A stretch of 64,000 nt of DNA. Origin: Kitasatospora gansuensis (GTDB taxonomy: Bacteria > Actinomycetota > Actinomycetes > Streptomycetales > Streptomycetaceae). Numbering within the stretch: the stretch's first letter is position 1; every line of letters begins with the position of its first letter. Position numbers and translations under genes: made by a program. A model generated the notes under the pieces. The model saw nothing but the letters and a program-made list of their open reading frames with translations. It was not told the origin of the DNA and searched no databases. Location: NCBI RefSeq assembly GCF_014203705.1, contig NZ_JACHJR010000001.1:682001-746000 (forward strand), in the 5' to 3' direction. This document shows positions 26,646 through 35,506 of the stretch, piece by piece.

Positions 26646-27133
26646 CGACAGGAGACCCTTCCGAGTTGGCGTTCGGAACCGGCCCGCAACCATGCCGTTG
26701 GCGGGCTGGGGGAAGTGTCCCGGCCCGGCCCTCAGGCGTACACCGCGCATGCAGCCACGTGTGGGTGAACATTCGACTGCCGGGCCGATCGACTGCCGGC
26801 CGCCATGCGGGTTTCGCACCGGGCCTCCGGCCCGGGGCGCTAGCAGAGCGGGTGCCGCCGGCGGCGGGCTCGGGAGGGTGACGGCCCTTCAGCTGATCAC
26901 CGTTCAGGTGATGCGGCAGCGACGCGACACGAACGGGTGAAGCAGGCCGTGTCGCCGCCGGCGGACCGGGGGCGGTGGAACACTGATGGTGCACGAAACA
27001 CCGGTAACCCAGGGTGATTTGGCAAGGTCACCCGCCGGTTCCCGGAACTTCTTCGCGTGCGTGCCGGGCTGACTCAGGTCGCACGGTTTCGGCCCGCACC
27101 AGGACCTTGAAGCGCCCCTATGAGAGGAACCCT
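26646..27133. other. Divergent intergenic region between two secreted-protein genes
   Basis: A 488-base gap holding the promoters of the EEP nuclease (minus) and the metalloprotease-like gene (plus). A palindrome ATCACC-GTTCA-GGTGAT lies at 26896-26912, and GGGTGAACATTC near 26762 resembles a single PHO-box unit on the minus strand. No second repeat at 11 bases is convincing. No protein-coding feature was recognised. Confidence 0.45.
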
Positions 27134-28681
27134 GTGGCCATCGGATCTCGGCTGCCGCGCGGCTTCGCCGCCGTGAGCACCGTCCTGCTCTCCCTCGCCG
27201 CCGTCCCGTTGACGGCGTCCAGCGCCTCGGCCGCGACTCCCATCTGCCTGAGTGGCAAGCTCCAGTACGACTACCAGTCCGCCGAAGCCGGCCGGGGCAA
27301 GCCCACGCTGACCAAGCCGGTCCGCAACGCGAACATCCAGCTGTGGGGCAAGGAGAAGTCCACCGACGCCCCGCGCCAGCTCACCGCCGACTACCAGTAC
27401 ACCGCCGTCGCCGACGGCGGCTTCAACCTCTGTTACACCCCCACCACGACAGCTGCGATGAGCAGCATGTGGGTGCGGTTCAGCGCCGAGAGCACCCGGT
27501 TGTGGAAGGTCAGCGACACCACCGGCACCGCCTACACCTACGACTCGCCCGTCCAGAGCAACGTCGCCGCCGGCACGGCCCTGGGCACCCTCAAGCCGTC
27601 CAACGCGCGGGCCTGGCACGCCTTCGACACTCTCAACCTCCTGTGGTGGGCGCGCAACAACCCCGTCAGCTACTGCTGGTCCAGCCACGAGGCGAACAAC
27701 GCCTGCACCGAACTCAACGTCCGGTGGACGGCCAACTCGGCCGACGGCCCGTCCTACGACCTGGCCAACACCGTCCACCTCGCCGCCACCGACCCCGACT
27801 CCGAGCACACCGTGCTCCACGAGGCCGGCCACTTCTTCCAACACCGCCTGTACAACGGACAGTTCCCGGTGGTAACCGGCTGCAATCCGCACTTCATCGA
27901 CCAGGCGAGCTCCGCCAGCTGCTCCTGGACCGAGGCGTTCGCCGACGCCGCAGCCGCCTACCTCCTGAAGGACTACCGCTACGTGTGGCCCGACGGCGGC
28001 AGCCAGAGCTTCGCCTACACCACCGGCTGGCACACCGGGGACCAGGTCCAGGGCAACGTGGACGGCGCACTGCTGGACCTGTGGAACAACCTCGACGGCG
28101 GATGGGACCGCACCATCAGCATGCTGACGGCACGTCAGCCCGCCACCTTCGCCGACTACTTCAAGACCGGGCGGCCCACCGCCAACCCCGTGCTCGCCAC
28201 CACCGGCAGCGCACTCACCTACCTGGCCGCCCACGCCATCGACTACGGCCCCACGATCGTGGGCGACGGCCGGACCCACGCCCTCACCAACGGCGGCGGC
28301 CTGGCCCTGGAACGCTCCGACCAGTGCGGCGCCTCCGGCAGTTCCCCCGCCGTCCTCGCCACTTACGACGCCACCCGCGCCAAGCAGCGGTGGACGCTGC
28401 GGGCGGAGGCGAACGGCACCACGAAGCTCATCGACGGATGCCCGGACGCGCTCGTGCTGACCGCGCCCACCACCTCCGGCGGCCAGGCCACCCTACGGGC
28501 CGTCAACTCCTCCAACCCGTGGCAGGACTGGAAGGTCACCCAGAACAGCAGCGGCACCTACACGATCACCAACCCGGCGACCGGCTACTCCCTCGACAGC
28601 GCCCCCGTCACCCCCGGCGCCGCCGTCACCGCCAACCCGACCGGCAACGCCAACACCCAGAACTGGGCCGCCCTCAACTGA
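27134..28681 (+). CDS. Secreted zinc-metalloprotease-like protein with C-terminal ricin-type lectin domain
   Basis: A 515-residue exported protein. The signal peptide VAIGSRLPRGFAAVSTVLL ends near ASA. An N-terminal beta domain (about 35-150) is followed by a catalytic-like region in which EHTVLHEAGHFFQH gives an HExxH zinc motif, with SCSWTEAFADAAAAY downstream as a plausible Glu ligand region (gluzincin-like). The C-terminal 120 residues (ALERSDQCGASG, KQRWTLRAEANG, NPWQDWKVTQNSSGTYTI) are a ricin-type beta-trefoil with QxW-like repeats that probably binds carbohydrate. GTG 27134 has AGAGG upstream. The peptidase family is not recognised with certainty; activity is inferred from the motif. 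Confidence 0.78.
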   Translation: MAIGSRLPRGFAAVSTVLLSLAAVPLTASSASAATPICLSGKLQYDYQSAEAGRGKPTLTKPVRNANIQLWGKEKSTDAPRQLTADYQYTAVADGGFNLCYTPTTTAAMSSMWVRFSAESTRLWKVSDTTGTAYTYDSPVQSNVAAGTALGTLKPSNARAWHAFDTLNLLWWARNNPVSYCWSSHEANNACTELNVRWTANSADGPSYDLANTVHLAATDPDSEHTVLHEAGHFFQHRLYNGQFPVVTGCNPHFIDQASSASCSWTEAFADAAAAYLLKDYRYVWPDGGSQSFAYTTGWHTGDQVQGNVDGALLDLWNNLDGGWDRTISMLTARQPATFADYFKTGRPTANPVLATTGSALTYLAAHAIDYGPTIVGDGRTHALTNGGGLALERSDQCGASGSSPAVLATYDATRAKQRWTLRAEANGTTKLIDGCPDALVLTAPTTSGGQATLRAVNSSNPWQDWKVTQNSSGTYTITNPATGYSLDSAPVTPGAAVTANPTGNANTQNWAALN

Positions 28682-28755
28682 CCACACCCGGCCCCACCAG
28701 GTTCTCGACGTCATCAAGACCGAGAGCTGATCGGTGGCCAGCGACCCGACAGCAG

Positions 28756-28787
28756 GCGGAGCCGGTCGGCCTACCGACCGGCTCCGC
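28756..28787. terminator. Bidirectional terminator between metalloprotease and sod genes
   Basis: A perfect 14-bp stem, GCGGAGCCGGTCGG with CCGACCGGCTCCGC, and a CCTA loop, lying between two convergent genes. Confidence 0.9.
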
Positions 28788-28844
28788 CCGCGGCCGTCCC
28801 ATCGGTGTTCGACTTCCCGCACGAAGGCCCACCGTCACGACGAA

Positions 28845-29432
28845 TCAGCTCTGGGCGAGGTTCTTGTTGGCGAAGTCCCAGTTCACGACGTTCCAGAACG
28901 CGTCGAGGTACTTCGCGCGCGCGTTGCGATAGTCGATGTAGTAGGCGTGCTCCCACACGTCGACCACCAGGATCGGCTTCGCGTCGGTGGTGAGCGGCGT
29001 CTCGGCGTTGCTGGTGGTGACGATGGCGAGGGTGCCGTCGGTCTGCTTGACCAGCCAGGTCCAGCCGGAGCCGAAGGCACCGGTCGCGCGCTTGGTGAAC
29101 TCCTGCTTGAAGGTGTCGAAGGAACCCCACTTCGCGATGATCGCGTCCTTGACAGCGCCGTCGGCCTCGCCGCCGCCGTTCGGTGACAGGGAGTGCCAGT
29201 AGAAGGTGTGGTTCCAGTGCTGTGCGGCGTTGTCGAAGAGGGGGCCCGACGACTTCGCGATGATTTCTTCGAGCGTCTTGCTCTCGTTCTCGGTGCCCTT
29301 GGTCAAGTTGTTCAGATTCGTCACGTAGGTCAAGTGGTGCTTGCCCCAGTGGAAGTCGAGCGTCTCCGACGAGATGTGCGGAGCGAGTGCGTCCTTGGAG
29401 TAGGGCAGCTCCGGGAGGGTGAACGAGCCCAT
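28845..29432 (-). CDS. sodF: Superoxide dismutase, Fe-type
   Basis: A 195-residue Fe/Mn-family superoxide dismutase with the full ligand set: [10 protein letters not shown] (about 32-41), [11 protein letters not shown] with the His ligand, and the [11 protein letters not shown] signature (about 158-168). The [12 protein letters not shown] context, with Gln in the AAQ position, and [10 protein letters not shown] favour an iron enzyme. In streptomycetes the iron enzyme SodF alternates with nickel SodN under nickel control by Nur; no Nur box was identified here. AAGGA seven bases before the ATG fixes the start. It stands alone in its transcription unit. Confidence 0.95.
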   Translation of the reverse strand: MGSFTLPELPYSKDALAPHISSETLDFHWGKHHLTYVTNLNNLTKGTENESKTLEEIIAKSSGPLFDNAAQHWNHTFYWHSLSPNGGGEADGAVKDAIIAKWGSFDTFKQEFTKRATGAFGSGWTWLVKQTDGTLAIVTTSNAETPLTTDAKPILVVDVWEHAYYIDYRNARAKYLDAFWNVVNWDFANKNLAQS

Positions 29433-30021
29433 GTTCGGTCCTTCGATCGTAGGAGGCCAGCTCTGCTTGCCGGATCGCTCCGACCAGCACAGCCGATCAT
29501 GACATGACCGAACGAGCTCAACTCTCCTATCCGGAAAGCCGGTTGTGTCCCGCCTCCCTCCGTTACCATCCCGCCCGTCGAAGCCAGTTGGCGGGCTGGT
29601 CGTCGAACGACTTGCCGGCCAGCACGCCGCACTCGGTCCGCTCGGTCAGGGAGTGCTCGCCCTGACGGGTCGTCTGCGTGGCGAGGAAGTTGTGGCCGGT
29701 GTACGCGTACGACTTCTCCGCACCCGAAGAGCTCCGGTGCCTCCTGTCGAGACCTTTCACTGGTCGGCCGACATCATCAGCAACAGGCCGCAAACGCTCC
29801 ACTTCACCTTCGCGATCCTCACCCGCGACGGTCAGGTGGCCGGGTACTGCGCCTGGGACCCGTACGTTTTGCTCAAGGGCTGAGCGGAGTCCGGGGCGAG
29901 CGGGACAGGGCGGGCCGGCCCACTCACGACCGGCCGCCGCCCGCGCCGGTGGCCGGCGGGCTGGGGGCCAGGAGGTTCAATGTCGTGCCTGCCGGTTCAC
30001 ACAAACCGGTTCGACGAACGC
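29433..30021. other. Gene-poor region between sodF and the permease
   Basis: A 589-base stretch with no complete gene. The right end of the sodF promoter lies in 29433-29560. A short plus-strand coding remnant ends at 29883 (listed separately), and a minus-strand open frame overlaps it at 29563-29802. The 29890-29970 part is rich in GGCCGG repeats that could form the permease terminator, although no single clean hairpin stands out. Confidence 0.5.
29735..29883 (+). pseudogene. Possible 3' remnant of an unidentified gene
   Basis: The last 49 codons of an open frame read like real protein: VETFHWSADIISNRP, then TLHFTFAILTRDGQVAGY and CAWDPYVLLKG before TGA. The composition (aromatic, amphipathic, high GC3) contrasts with the Arg/Pro-rich sequence upstream in the same frame, which looks non-coding. 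I do not recognise the family. It may be the tail of a deleted gene, or simply chance. Confidence 0.3.
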
Positions 30022-31413
30022 TCAGTGGCGGGTGGTGGGCCGGTCGTCGTAGTCGGTGGTGCCGGCGTCAAGCAGCGAGGTCCCGGCGGAGTGCTTCATG
30101 TGGGCCGGGGCCAGCAGGCGCAGCACGTGATAGCCCGTCAGCACGATCAGGGTGCCGAGGGCGATGCCGCTGAGTTCGAAGGTGTCGGTGAAGGTGAGGG
30201 TGACGTTGCCGATGCCGATGATGACGCCCGCCGCGACCGGTACGAGGTGCAGGGGGTTGGCCAGGTCGACCCGGTTGTTGACCCAGATCTGGGCGCCGAG
30301 CAGGCCGATCATCCCGTACAGCACCACCGTGATCCCGCCGAGCACTCCCCCGGGAATCGCGGCGACCACCGCACCGAACTTCGGGCAGAGGCCGAACAGG
30401 ATCGCGAAGCCGGCCGCACACCAGTAGGCCGCCGTCGAGTACACCCGGGTCGCGGCCATCACGCCGATGTTCTCCGCGTACGTGGTGGTAGCCGGGCCGC
30501 CGACCGCCGTCGACATCACGGTGGCGGCGCCGTCGGCCATGATCGCCACACCCATCCGGTCGTCCAGCTGATCACCCGTCATCTCGCCCACCGCCTTCAC
30601 GTGCCCGGCGTTCTCCGCGATCAGCGCCACCACCACCGGCAGGGCCACCAGTACCGCCGACAGCGAGAAGCTGGGCGCGTGCAGCGTCGGCAGGCCGATC
30701 CAGTCCGCGCTGCCCACACCCGACAGGTCGAGGCGCCAGTGGTCCGTCACCACACCCGCGCCGTTCGCCGAATGGATCCGCCCGAAGACCCGGTCCAGCC
30801 CCCACGAGATCCCGTACCCGAACACCAGCCCGAGGAAGATCGCGATCCTCGACCAGAACCCCCGCAACGCCACCAGCGCGAACCCGGTGAAGAACATCGT
30901 CAGCAGCGCCGTCCACTGATCCTGCGGCCAGTACGTCCCGGCGGCCACCGGCGCCAGGTTGAAACCGATCAGCATCACCACCGCACCGGTCACCACCGGC
31001 GGCAGTACGGCGTGGATGACCCGCGCCCCCAGCGCCTGCACCGCCGCACCGCACGCCGCCAGCACCGCGCCCACCACCAGCAGCGCCCCGGTCAGCGTCG
31101 CCGCGTCACCGCCCTGCGTCTTGATCACCGCCGCCACCCCGACGAACGACAGGCTGCTCCCCAGGTACGACGGAATCCGACCCCCCGTCACCAACAGGAA
31201 GAAGACGGTCGCCACCCCGGACACCATCACCGCGAGGTTCGGGTCAAGACCCATCAACACCGGCGCCACGAACGTCGCCCCGAACATCGCCACCACGTGC
31301 TGCGCCCCGAGCCCGACCGTCCGCCCCCAGGACAGTCGCTCCTCCGGCCGCACCACCGCCCCGGGCCGCGGACTCCGGCCGTCCCCGTGCAGCGTCCACC
31401 CGAAGCCCGCCAT
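30022..31413 (-). CDS. NCS2-family uracil/xanthine permease
   Basis: A 463-residue membrane transporter with about 14 helices. GLGAQHVVAMFGATFVAPVL (about 35-54) with the conserved QH, and AENAGHVKAVGEMTG (about 267-281), are the two substrate-site signatures of nucleobase:cation symporter-2 proteins (UraA, UapA, PbuX). The extended C-terminus and the preference for Glu at the substrate site fit a uracil-type carrier, but xanthine is not excluded. Two in-frame ATGs start the frame; 31413 was chosen because GGAGGAG lies seven bases upstream, whereas it almost abuts the one at 31419. Confidence 0.9.
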   Translation of the reverse strand: MAGFGWTLHGDGRSPRPGAVVRPEERLSWGRTVGLGAQHVVAMFGATFVAPVLMGLDPNLAVMVSGVATVFFLLVTGGRIPSYLGSSLSFVGVAAVIKTQGGDAATLTGALLVVGAVLAACGAAVQALGARVIHAVLPPVVTGAVVMLIGFNLAPVAAGTYWPQDQWTALLTMFFTGFALVALRGFWSRIAIFLGLVFGYGISWGLDRVFGRIHSANGAGVVTDHWRLDLSGVGSADWIGLPTLHAPSFSLSAVLVALPVVVALIAENAGHVKAVGEMTGDQLDDRMGVAIMADGAATVMSTAVGGPATTTYAENIGVMAATRVYSTAAYWCAAGFAILFGLCPKFGAVVAAIPGGVLGGITVVLYGMIGLLGAQIWVNNRVDLANPLHLVPVAAGVIIGIGNVTLTFTDTFELSGIALGTLIVLTGYHVLRLLAPAHMKHSAGTSLLDAGTTDYDDRPTTRH

Positions 31414-31593
31414 GGTCATACTCCTCCTCCGCAGGTGCCCGAACGCGGGCAGAACAGAGGATCAGCTGATCACGCCCCCGCACCCACGCCAAACCCACCA
31501 CACCGGACGGGTGCTGAGCGAAACCGGTGGTGTCCCACCTCGGGGCCCACCGGGTTGCCCTCGTTTCACCGCTTCCGTGGCTACGGTCGTCTC

Positions 31594-31935
31594 ATGACAG
31601 ATGCACGAGCGTGGCTCCGGACCAACAACGGCGTACTCCTGCGAGCGGACCGGATCATCGCGGTCCAGGTGGCCCAGGGCCGGCTGGAGGTCATGATCGA
31701 CGGCCCCGACCAGTACGCCCACCGCCACGAGGTCGCCCACGGGGACAGCGAGCAGTGGATCGCCGACGCCCCCGCCGAACTCGTCGCCACCCTCGAACGG
31801 GTCCGTACCGGCCTCACCCCGGACCTCACCGCCATCGTCGTCACCGTCACCGACGAGACCCCCGACTCCACCGTCGTCCACTTCGAGCAGACCAGGCACC
31901 ACCTCGACGGCAGCTCCGACAGCCCGGAGCTCTGA
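31594..31935 (+). CDS. Small conserved-looking hypothetical protein
   Basis: A 113-residue acidic soluble protein (MTDARAWLRTNNGVLLRAD...). The first 50 residues look like a small beta-rich fold (GVLLRADRIIAVQVAQGRLEVMIDG), followed by a helix and a strand region rich in Thr and Val. No family is recognised. There is no ribosome-binding site, but TACGGT six bases before the ATG suggests a leaderless transcript. Codon use is typical of the genome. It is divergent from the permease and convergent with the SnoaL-like gene. Confidence 0.65.
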   Translation: MTDARAWLRTNNGVLLRADRIIAVQVAQGRLEVMIDGPDQYAHRHEVAHGDSEQWIADAPAELVATLERVRTGLTPDLTAIVVTVTDETPDSTVVHFEQTRHHLDGSSDSPEL

Positions 31936-32104
31936 CTTCAGCCCGCAGGGTCGAGCCATCTCGGCGACCGCACCCCCGGGCCACCCCACTCCTGACCACC
32001 CGCCAGAAGCCTGTGCGGTACGCCGTGCTGACGTCCGCTTCGACCCGTGCGCGCGGTCCTGGGTCCCGAACTGGGAGGTCGCCGGGCTGCCTCCCTACCG
32101 GAAC

Positions 32105-32533
32105 TCATCGGGGACCTGGCTGGTCCTCTCCATCCACGCTGCGTCCCCCGGCCAGCCGCCGTACCGCCTCGTCGATGTTCTCGCCGGTCTGCTCCGTCTC
32201 CTCCATGTAGAGCCGCCCCCACACCACGGATCCGGCGTGGACGCCCATGACGGTCACCCCTCTCATGTCGAGCGGGGACCCGTCCAGCCGGGTGCCGTGC
32301 CAGTGCCACTCGGCCCACTCGACGCCTTCGGTCACCGCCGTCCTCAGCAGGTCCGCCCGGATGTCGGGCACCTCGTGGAAGAACGCGGACCAGTTCGTCC
32401 GCACCTGCTCCCGGCCGCTGAACTCCCGGGCCGGGTGGGCAGGTTGGGTGCTCTGGTAACCGGAGGCGAAGCACGAGGTGAACGCGTCCGGATCGTGCGC
32501 GTTGATCGCCTGACGAAGCCGCTCGGCCAGCAC
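32105..32533 (-). CDS. SnoaL-like / NTF2-fold protein
   Basis: A 142-residue protein of the NTF2-like superfamily. The N-terminal VLAERLRQAINAHDPDAFTSCFA helix pattern and the WSAFFHEVPDIRADLLRTAV and EWHWHGTRLDGSPLDMRGVTVMGV segments are typical of SnoaL-like polyketide cyclase relatives, many of which are of unknown substrate. GTG 32533 was chosen because AAGGGAG stands six bases upstream and the helix begins there; the frame could extend 27 residues further. It is isolated. Confidence 0.8.
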   Translation of the reverse strand: MLAERLRQAINAHDPDAFTSCFASGYQSTQPAHPAREFSGREQVRTNWSAFFHEVPDIRADLLRTAVTEGVEWAEWHWHGTRLDGSPLDMRGVTVMGVHAGSVVWGRLYMEETEQTGENIDEAVRRLAGGRSVDGEDQPGPR

Positions 32534-32704
32534 TGCCGTCTCCCTTGCTCGGTCGCCCTGACTCGGACAGGCCGCTACGCCCGTGCTGCCCAGCCTCGGG
32601 GCCGCCGATATCAACCGCTATCGCAGTGCGCCATTGGCGGGACGGGCCGGGGCCGGACCGAACCTGCCCGGGGCCGGCTCGGCGGGCCCTGCCATGATCG
32701 GATC

Positions 32705-33307
32705 ATGCCGCTCAAGGTCGCAGTCCTCGCCTCGCACACCGGAACCAACCTCCGCGCGCTGACCAGCGCGGCCGGGCAGCCCGGATGCGAGTTCACGATC
32801 GCCCTGGTCATCAGCAACAACAGCACGTCCGGTGCCCTGACCCACGCCCGCGAACTCGGAATACCCACCGTTCACCTCTCCGGCCGCACCCACCCCGATC
32901 CGGCCGAGCTGGACCGGGCCATGTTCGACGCCCTGCACGAGCACCGCATCGAACTGGTCGTCACCGCCGGCTACATGAAGAAGATCGGCCCGGCCACGCT
33001 GGACGCCTTCACCCACCGCATCCTCAACGTCCACCCCTCCCTCCTGCCCCGGCACGGCGGACCGGGCATGCACGGCCTGCGCGTCCACGAGAGTGTCCTC
33101 GCCTCGGGCGACACGGTCTCCGGCGCCTCCGTGCACCACGTCACCGCCGAATACGACGAGGGACCGGTCATCGCCCGCCACCAGGTCCCGGTCCTCCCGG
33201 GCGACACCGCCGAGACCCTGGCCGAACGAGTGCTCGGCGCCGAGCACGTCCTCCTGCCGGCCACCCTCCAGGCACTCGCCATCGACCACATCGACCAGGC
33301 CGGCTGA
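32705..33307 (+). CDS. purN: Phosphoribosylglycinamide formyltransferase-like protein
   Basis: A 200-residue PurN-family protein. It shows VAVLASHTGTNLRAL (nucleotide-binding loop), VISNN, the catalytic NVHPSLLP (Asn, His) and EYDEGPVI with the catalytic Asp. It would formylate GAR with 10-formyl-tetrahydrofolate in de novo purine synthesis. The GPGMHGLRVHE form is nearer the PurN variant of other phyla than to the usual actinobacterial copy, and no other purine gene is nearby, so it may be a second or specialised formyltransferase. No ribosome site precedes the ATG, so the mRNA may be leaderless. Confidence 0.85.
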   Translation: MPLKVAVLASHTGTNLRALTSAAGQPGCEFTIALVISNNSTSGALTHARELGIPTVHLSGRTHPDPAELDRAMFDALHEHRIELVVTAGYMKKIGPATLDAFTHRILNVHPSLLPRHGGPGMHGLRVHESVLASGDTVSGASVHHVTAEYDEGPVIARHQVPVLPGDTAETLAERVLGAEHVLLPATLQALAIDHIDQAG

Positions 33308-33342
33308 GTGAGGGTCAACCCGCGTCCACAGCTGCCTGACCC

Positions 33343-33600
33343 GTAACCGCGACCCTCACCGAGGCGCTGCCGGCCGGTCTGCTGCCCGCGGTGAGCACCG
33401 GTCTGGGCGTGACCGAGTCCCGCGCCGGACTGCTGATCACCGTGTACGCACTGGCCGCCGCCGTCACCGCGATACCGATGACGGCCTGAACCCTGATCGT
33501 GCCCCCCGCACCCTGCTGCTGGCCCTCCTGCTCGGCTTCGCCGCCACCAACGCGGTGACGGCGGTGTCCGGGAACTTCGCCCTGACGCTGGCTGACGGCC
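33343..33600 (+). pseudogene. Decayed MFS transporter fragment
   Basis: Within a 544-base gene gap, one frame from 33343 reads VTATLTEALPAGLLPAV then GLGVTESRAGLLITVYALAA and AVTAIPMTA before an in-frame TGA (33487). From about 33507, a different frame continues RTLLLALLLGFAATNAV then TAVSGNFALTLA. Together these match helices 1-3 of MFS drug-efflux proteins (AraJ/Cmx-like), where the two parts are normally contiguous. Downstream the similarity stops. A stop, a frameshift and a 3' deletion make this a clear relic. The remaining sequence up to 33851 holds only the leader of the next gene. Confidence 0.75.
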
Positions 33601-33851
33601 GCGCTCGCCCGCCGCGACGGCTTCCCCTCCCCCGCCCGCCTGCGCGAACGCGACGCCGCGTAAGAGGGACAGTGGGGCCTCCTGGACAGCCTTCGGGCCC
33701 CAGGAGAGCCCGCTCCGCAGGACACCCGCCACCATCACCGTCTGCCACGTCCCTGACACGTAATTCGTTTGACCTGACCATGCGTCAACGCTGCACTGTG
33801 GCGGGACACCACGAGCCGTGGTGCCGCCATCCCGGGGAGACAGCAGCAGCG

Positions 33852-35072
33852 ATGGAAATCCGTTCCACGACCGACCAGGACCTCGACCTCTTCGTCGACA
33901 CGCTCCACACCGCGTTCGGCCGCTTCCCGGAGACTCCGGCCGAGGGCGGCACCGGGGTCTGGTGGTCGGCGTTCGAGATGGACCGCAACCTGTTCGCCGT
34001 GACGGCGGACGGGCGTCCGGTCGGCACCGTCGGCGCGTACTCCTTCGAGCTCACCCTCCCCGGTGGGATCCTCGCCCCGGCCGCCGGGGTGACCGCCGTC
34101 GGCGTGCTGCCCTCGCACCGACGCCAGGGCGTGCTCAGCGCGATGATGCGGCATCAGCTCACCGAGCTGCGGGCCCGCGGGGAGTTCCTCTCCGTCCTGC
34201 TGGCGTCCGAGGCCACGATCTACGGCAGGTTCGGCTACGGTCCCGCGACCTACACGTCCCGCCTGACGGTGCCTCGCCACCAGGCCGCCTTCGACCTTCC
34301 CCGGGCGGGCGCGGCAGTCGGCGCGGACACCGGTTCGGTCGAGGTGCTGCGCCGCGCCGAGTGCGGCGAGCTCCTGGAGGAGGTCTACGACCGCTACCGC
34401 CGCGCGCAGCCCGGCGCGCTGTCCCGGCCGCACCGCTGGTGGGCCGCGGGCGCGGGGCAGGCCCCGATCTCTCCGGCGCCACGCTACGTCGCCGTCCACC
34501 GGGACACCGAGGGTGTTCCGGACGGGTACGCGAGCTACTCGCTCGGCGATCCCGACATCTTGACGGTCGACGAGACCATCACCACCGACGATGCCGTCTT
34601 CACGGCCCTGGCCCGGTTCCTGCTCGGGCACGACCTGGTCTCCAAGGTCGTGTTCAAGCACGTCCCGCCCGGGCACCCGCTGCGCTGGCAGCTCGCGGAC
34701 TTCCGGGCCGGCCAGGTCGGCGACGACGGCGACTGGCTCTGGGTACGGCTGCTGGACGTCCCGCGTGCGCTGACCGCGCGCGGCTGGTTCACGGACGGCG
34801 AGCTCGTCCTCGACGTCGACGACCCGTTCCTGGGCGAGCGCGGCCGCCACCTGCTGACCGTCCGGGACGGCAAGGCCGACTGCGTCCCGACCGACCGGGA
34901 GCCCGACCTCTCCCTGGACGTACGCGACCTCGGCTCGCTCTACCTCGGCGGCACCACCCCGAGCACCCTGGTGCGCGCCGGACACGTCCGGGCCCACCAC
35001 CCGGGCGCGGCCGCGCTCGCCGACGCCCTGTTCCGCGCCGAGCGCGAGCCGCACTGCCTGCACTGGTTCTGA
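33852..35072 (+). CDS. Eis-like GNAT N-acetyltransferase
   Basis: A 406-residue protein of the Eis/enhanced-intracellular-survival family. An N-terminal GNAT domain (about 1-150) with the acetyl-CoA loop VLPSHRRQGVLSAMM (about 82-96) is followed by a second GNAT-like half (about 160-290) and an SCP2/sterol-carrier-like C-terminus ending in ADALFRAEREPHCLHWF. A terminal carboxylate (Phe) as catalytic base is a hallmark of this family. Members acetylate aminoglycosides or polyamines at several positions. GGGGAG lies about 12 bases before the ATG. The VOC gene follows after 43 bases and is probably cotranscribed. Confidence 0.92.
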   Translation: MEIRSTTDQDLDLFVDTLHTAFGRFPETPAEGGTGVWWSAFEMDRNLFAVTADGRPVGTVGAYSFELTLPGGILAPAAGVTAVGVLPSHRRQGVLSAMMRHQLTELRARGEFLSVLLASEATIYGRFGYGPATYTSRLTVPRHQAAFDLPRAGAAVGADTGSVEVLRRAECGELLEEVYDRYRRAQPGALSRPHRWWAAGAGQAPISPAPRYVAVHRDTEGVPDGYASYSLGDPDILTVDETITTDDAVFTALARFLLGHDLVSKVVFKHVPPGHPLRWQLADFRAGQVGDDGDWLWVRLLDVPRALTARGWFTDGELVLDVDDPFLGERGRHLLTVRDGKADCVPTDREPDLSLDVRDLGSLYLGGTTPSTLVRAGHVRAHHPGAAALADALFRAEREPHCLHWF

Positions 35073-35115
35073 AACGATGGGCGCAGTCCGGAGGGAAGAC
35101 AGGAAGGCTGGGCCC

Positions 35116-35499
35116 ATGGTTTCGGTAGTGCAGAACGTGGCGATCGACTGCGCGGACGCCTACGGGTTGGCCCGGTTCTGGAGCGAGGTGACGGGCCGTC
35201 CGATGGATCCGGACGCCGGACCGGGTGACCGGGAGACCCAGGTGCTGCTGGCGGAGGGCCCGGTGCTGTACTTCAACCAGGTGCCCGAGCCCAAGACGGT
35301 CAAGAACCGGATCCATCTGTGTCTGCGCCCCGAGACCTCGCGCGACCAGGAGGTGGACCGGCTGCTCGGGCTCGGTGCCACGCTCGTAGCCGACCGCCGG
35401 AATCCCGACGGTTCGGGCTGGGCGGTCCTTGCCGATCCCGAGGGCAACGAGTTCTGCGTCCTGCGCAGCGACTCCGACCGCGCCGCCATGGATTCCTGA
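35116..35499 (+). CDS. VOC family glyoxalase-like protein
   Basis: A 127-residue single-domain vicinal-oxygen-chelate protein: VVQNVAIDCADAYGLARFWS at the N-terminus, IHLCLRP in the middle and WAVLADPEGNEFCVL at the end, the typical glyoxalase-like pattern of small actinobacterial proteins. The enzymatic role is unknown. ATG 35116 has GGAAGG about nine bases upstream. It follows the Eis-like acetyltransferase gene on the same strand and converges on a LysR gene, with only 7 bases between the stops. Confidence 0.85.
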   Translation: MVSVVQNVAIDCADAYGLARFWSEVTGRPMDPDAGPGDRETQVLLAEGPVLYFNQVPEPKTVKNRIHLCLRPETSRDQEVDRLLGLGATLVADRRNPDGSGWAVLADPEGNEFCVLRSDSDRAAMDS

Positions 35500-35506
35500 C
35501 GCCCGG

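Noticed and set aside
26755..26912. PHO-box-like GTTCACCC and ATCACC/GGTGAT palindrome upstream of the nuclease gene
   Set aside because: Only one clear 11-base unit is present; a PHO box needs at least two direct repeats, so phosphate control is not claimed.
29563..29802. Minus-strand 79-residue open frame with YAYTGHNFLATQTT
   Set aside because: Short, without a ribosome site or family match, and overlapping a more plausible plus-strand remnant.
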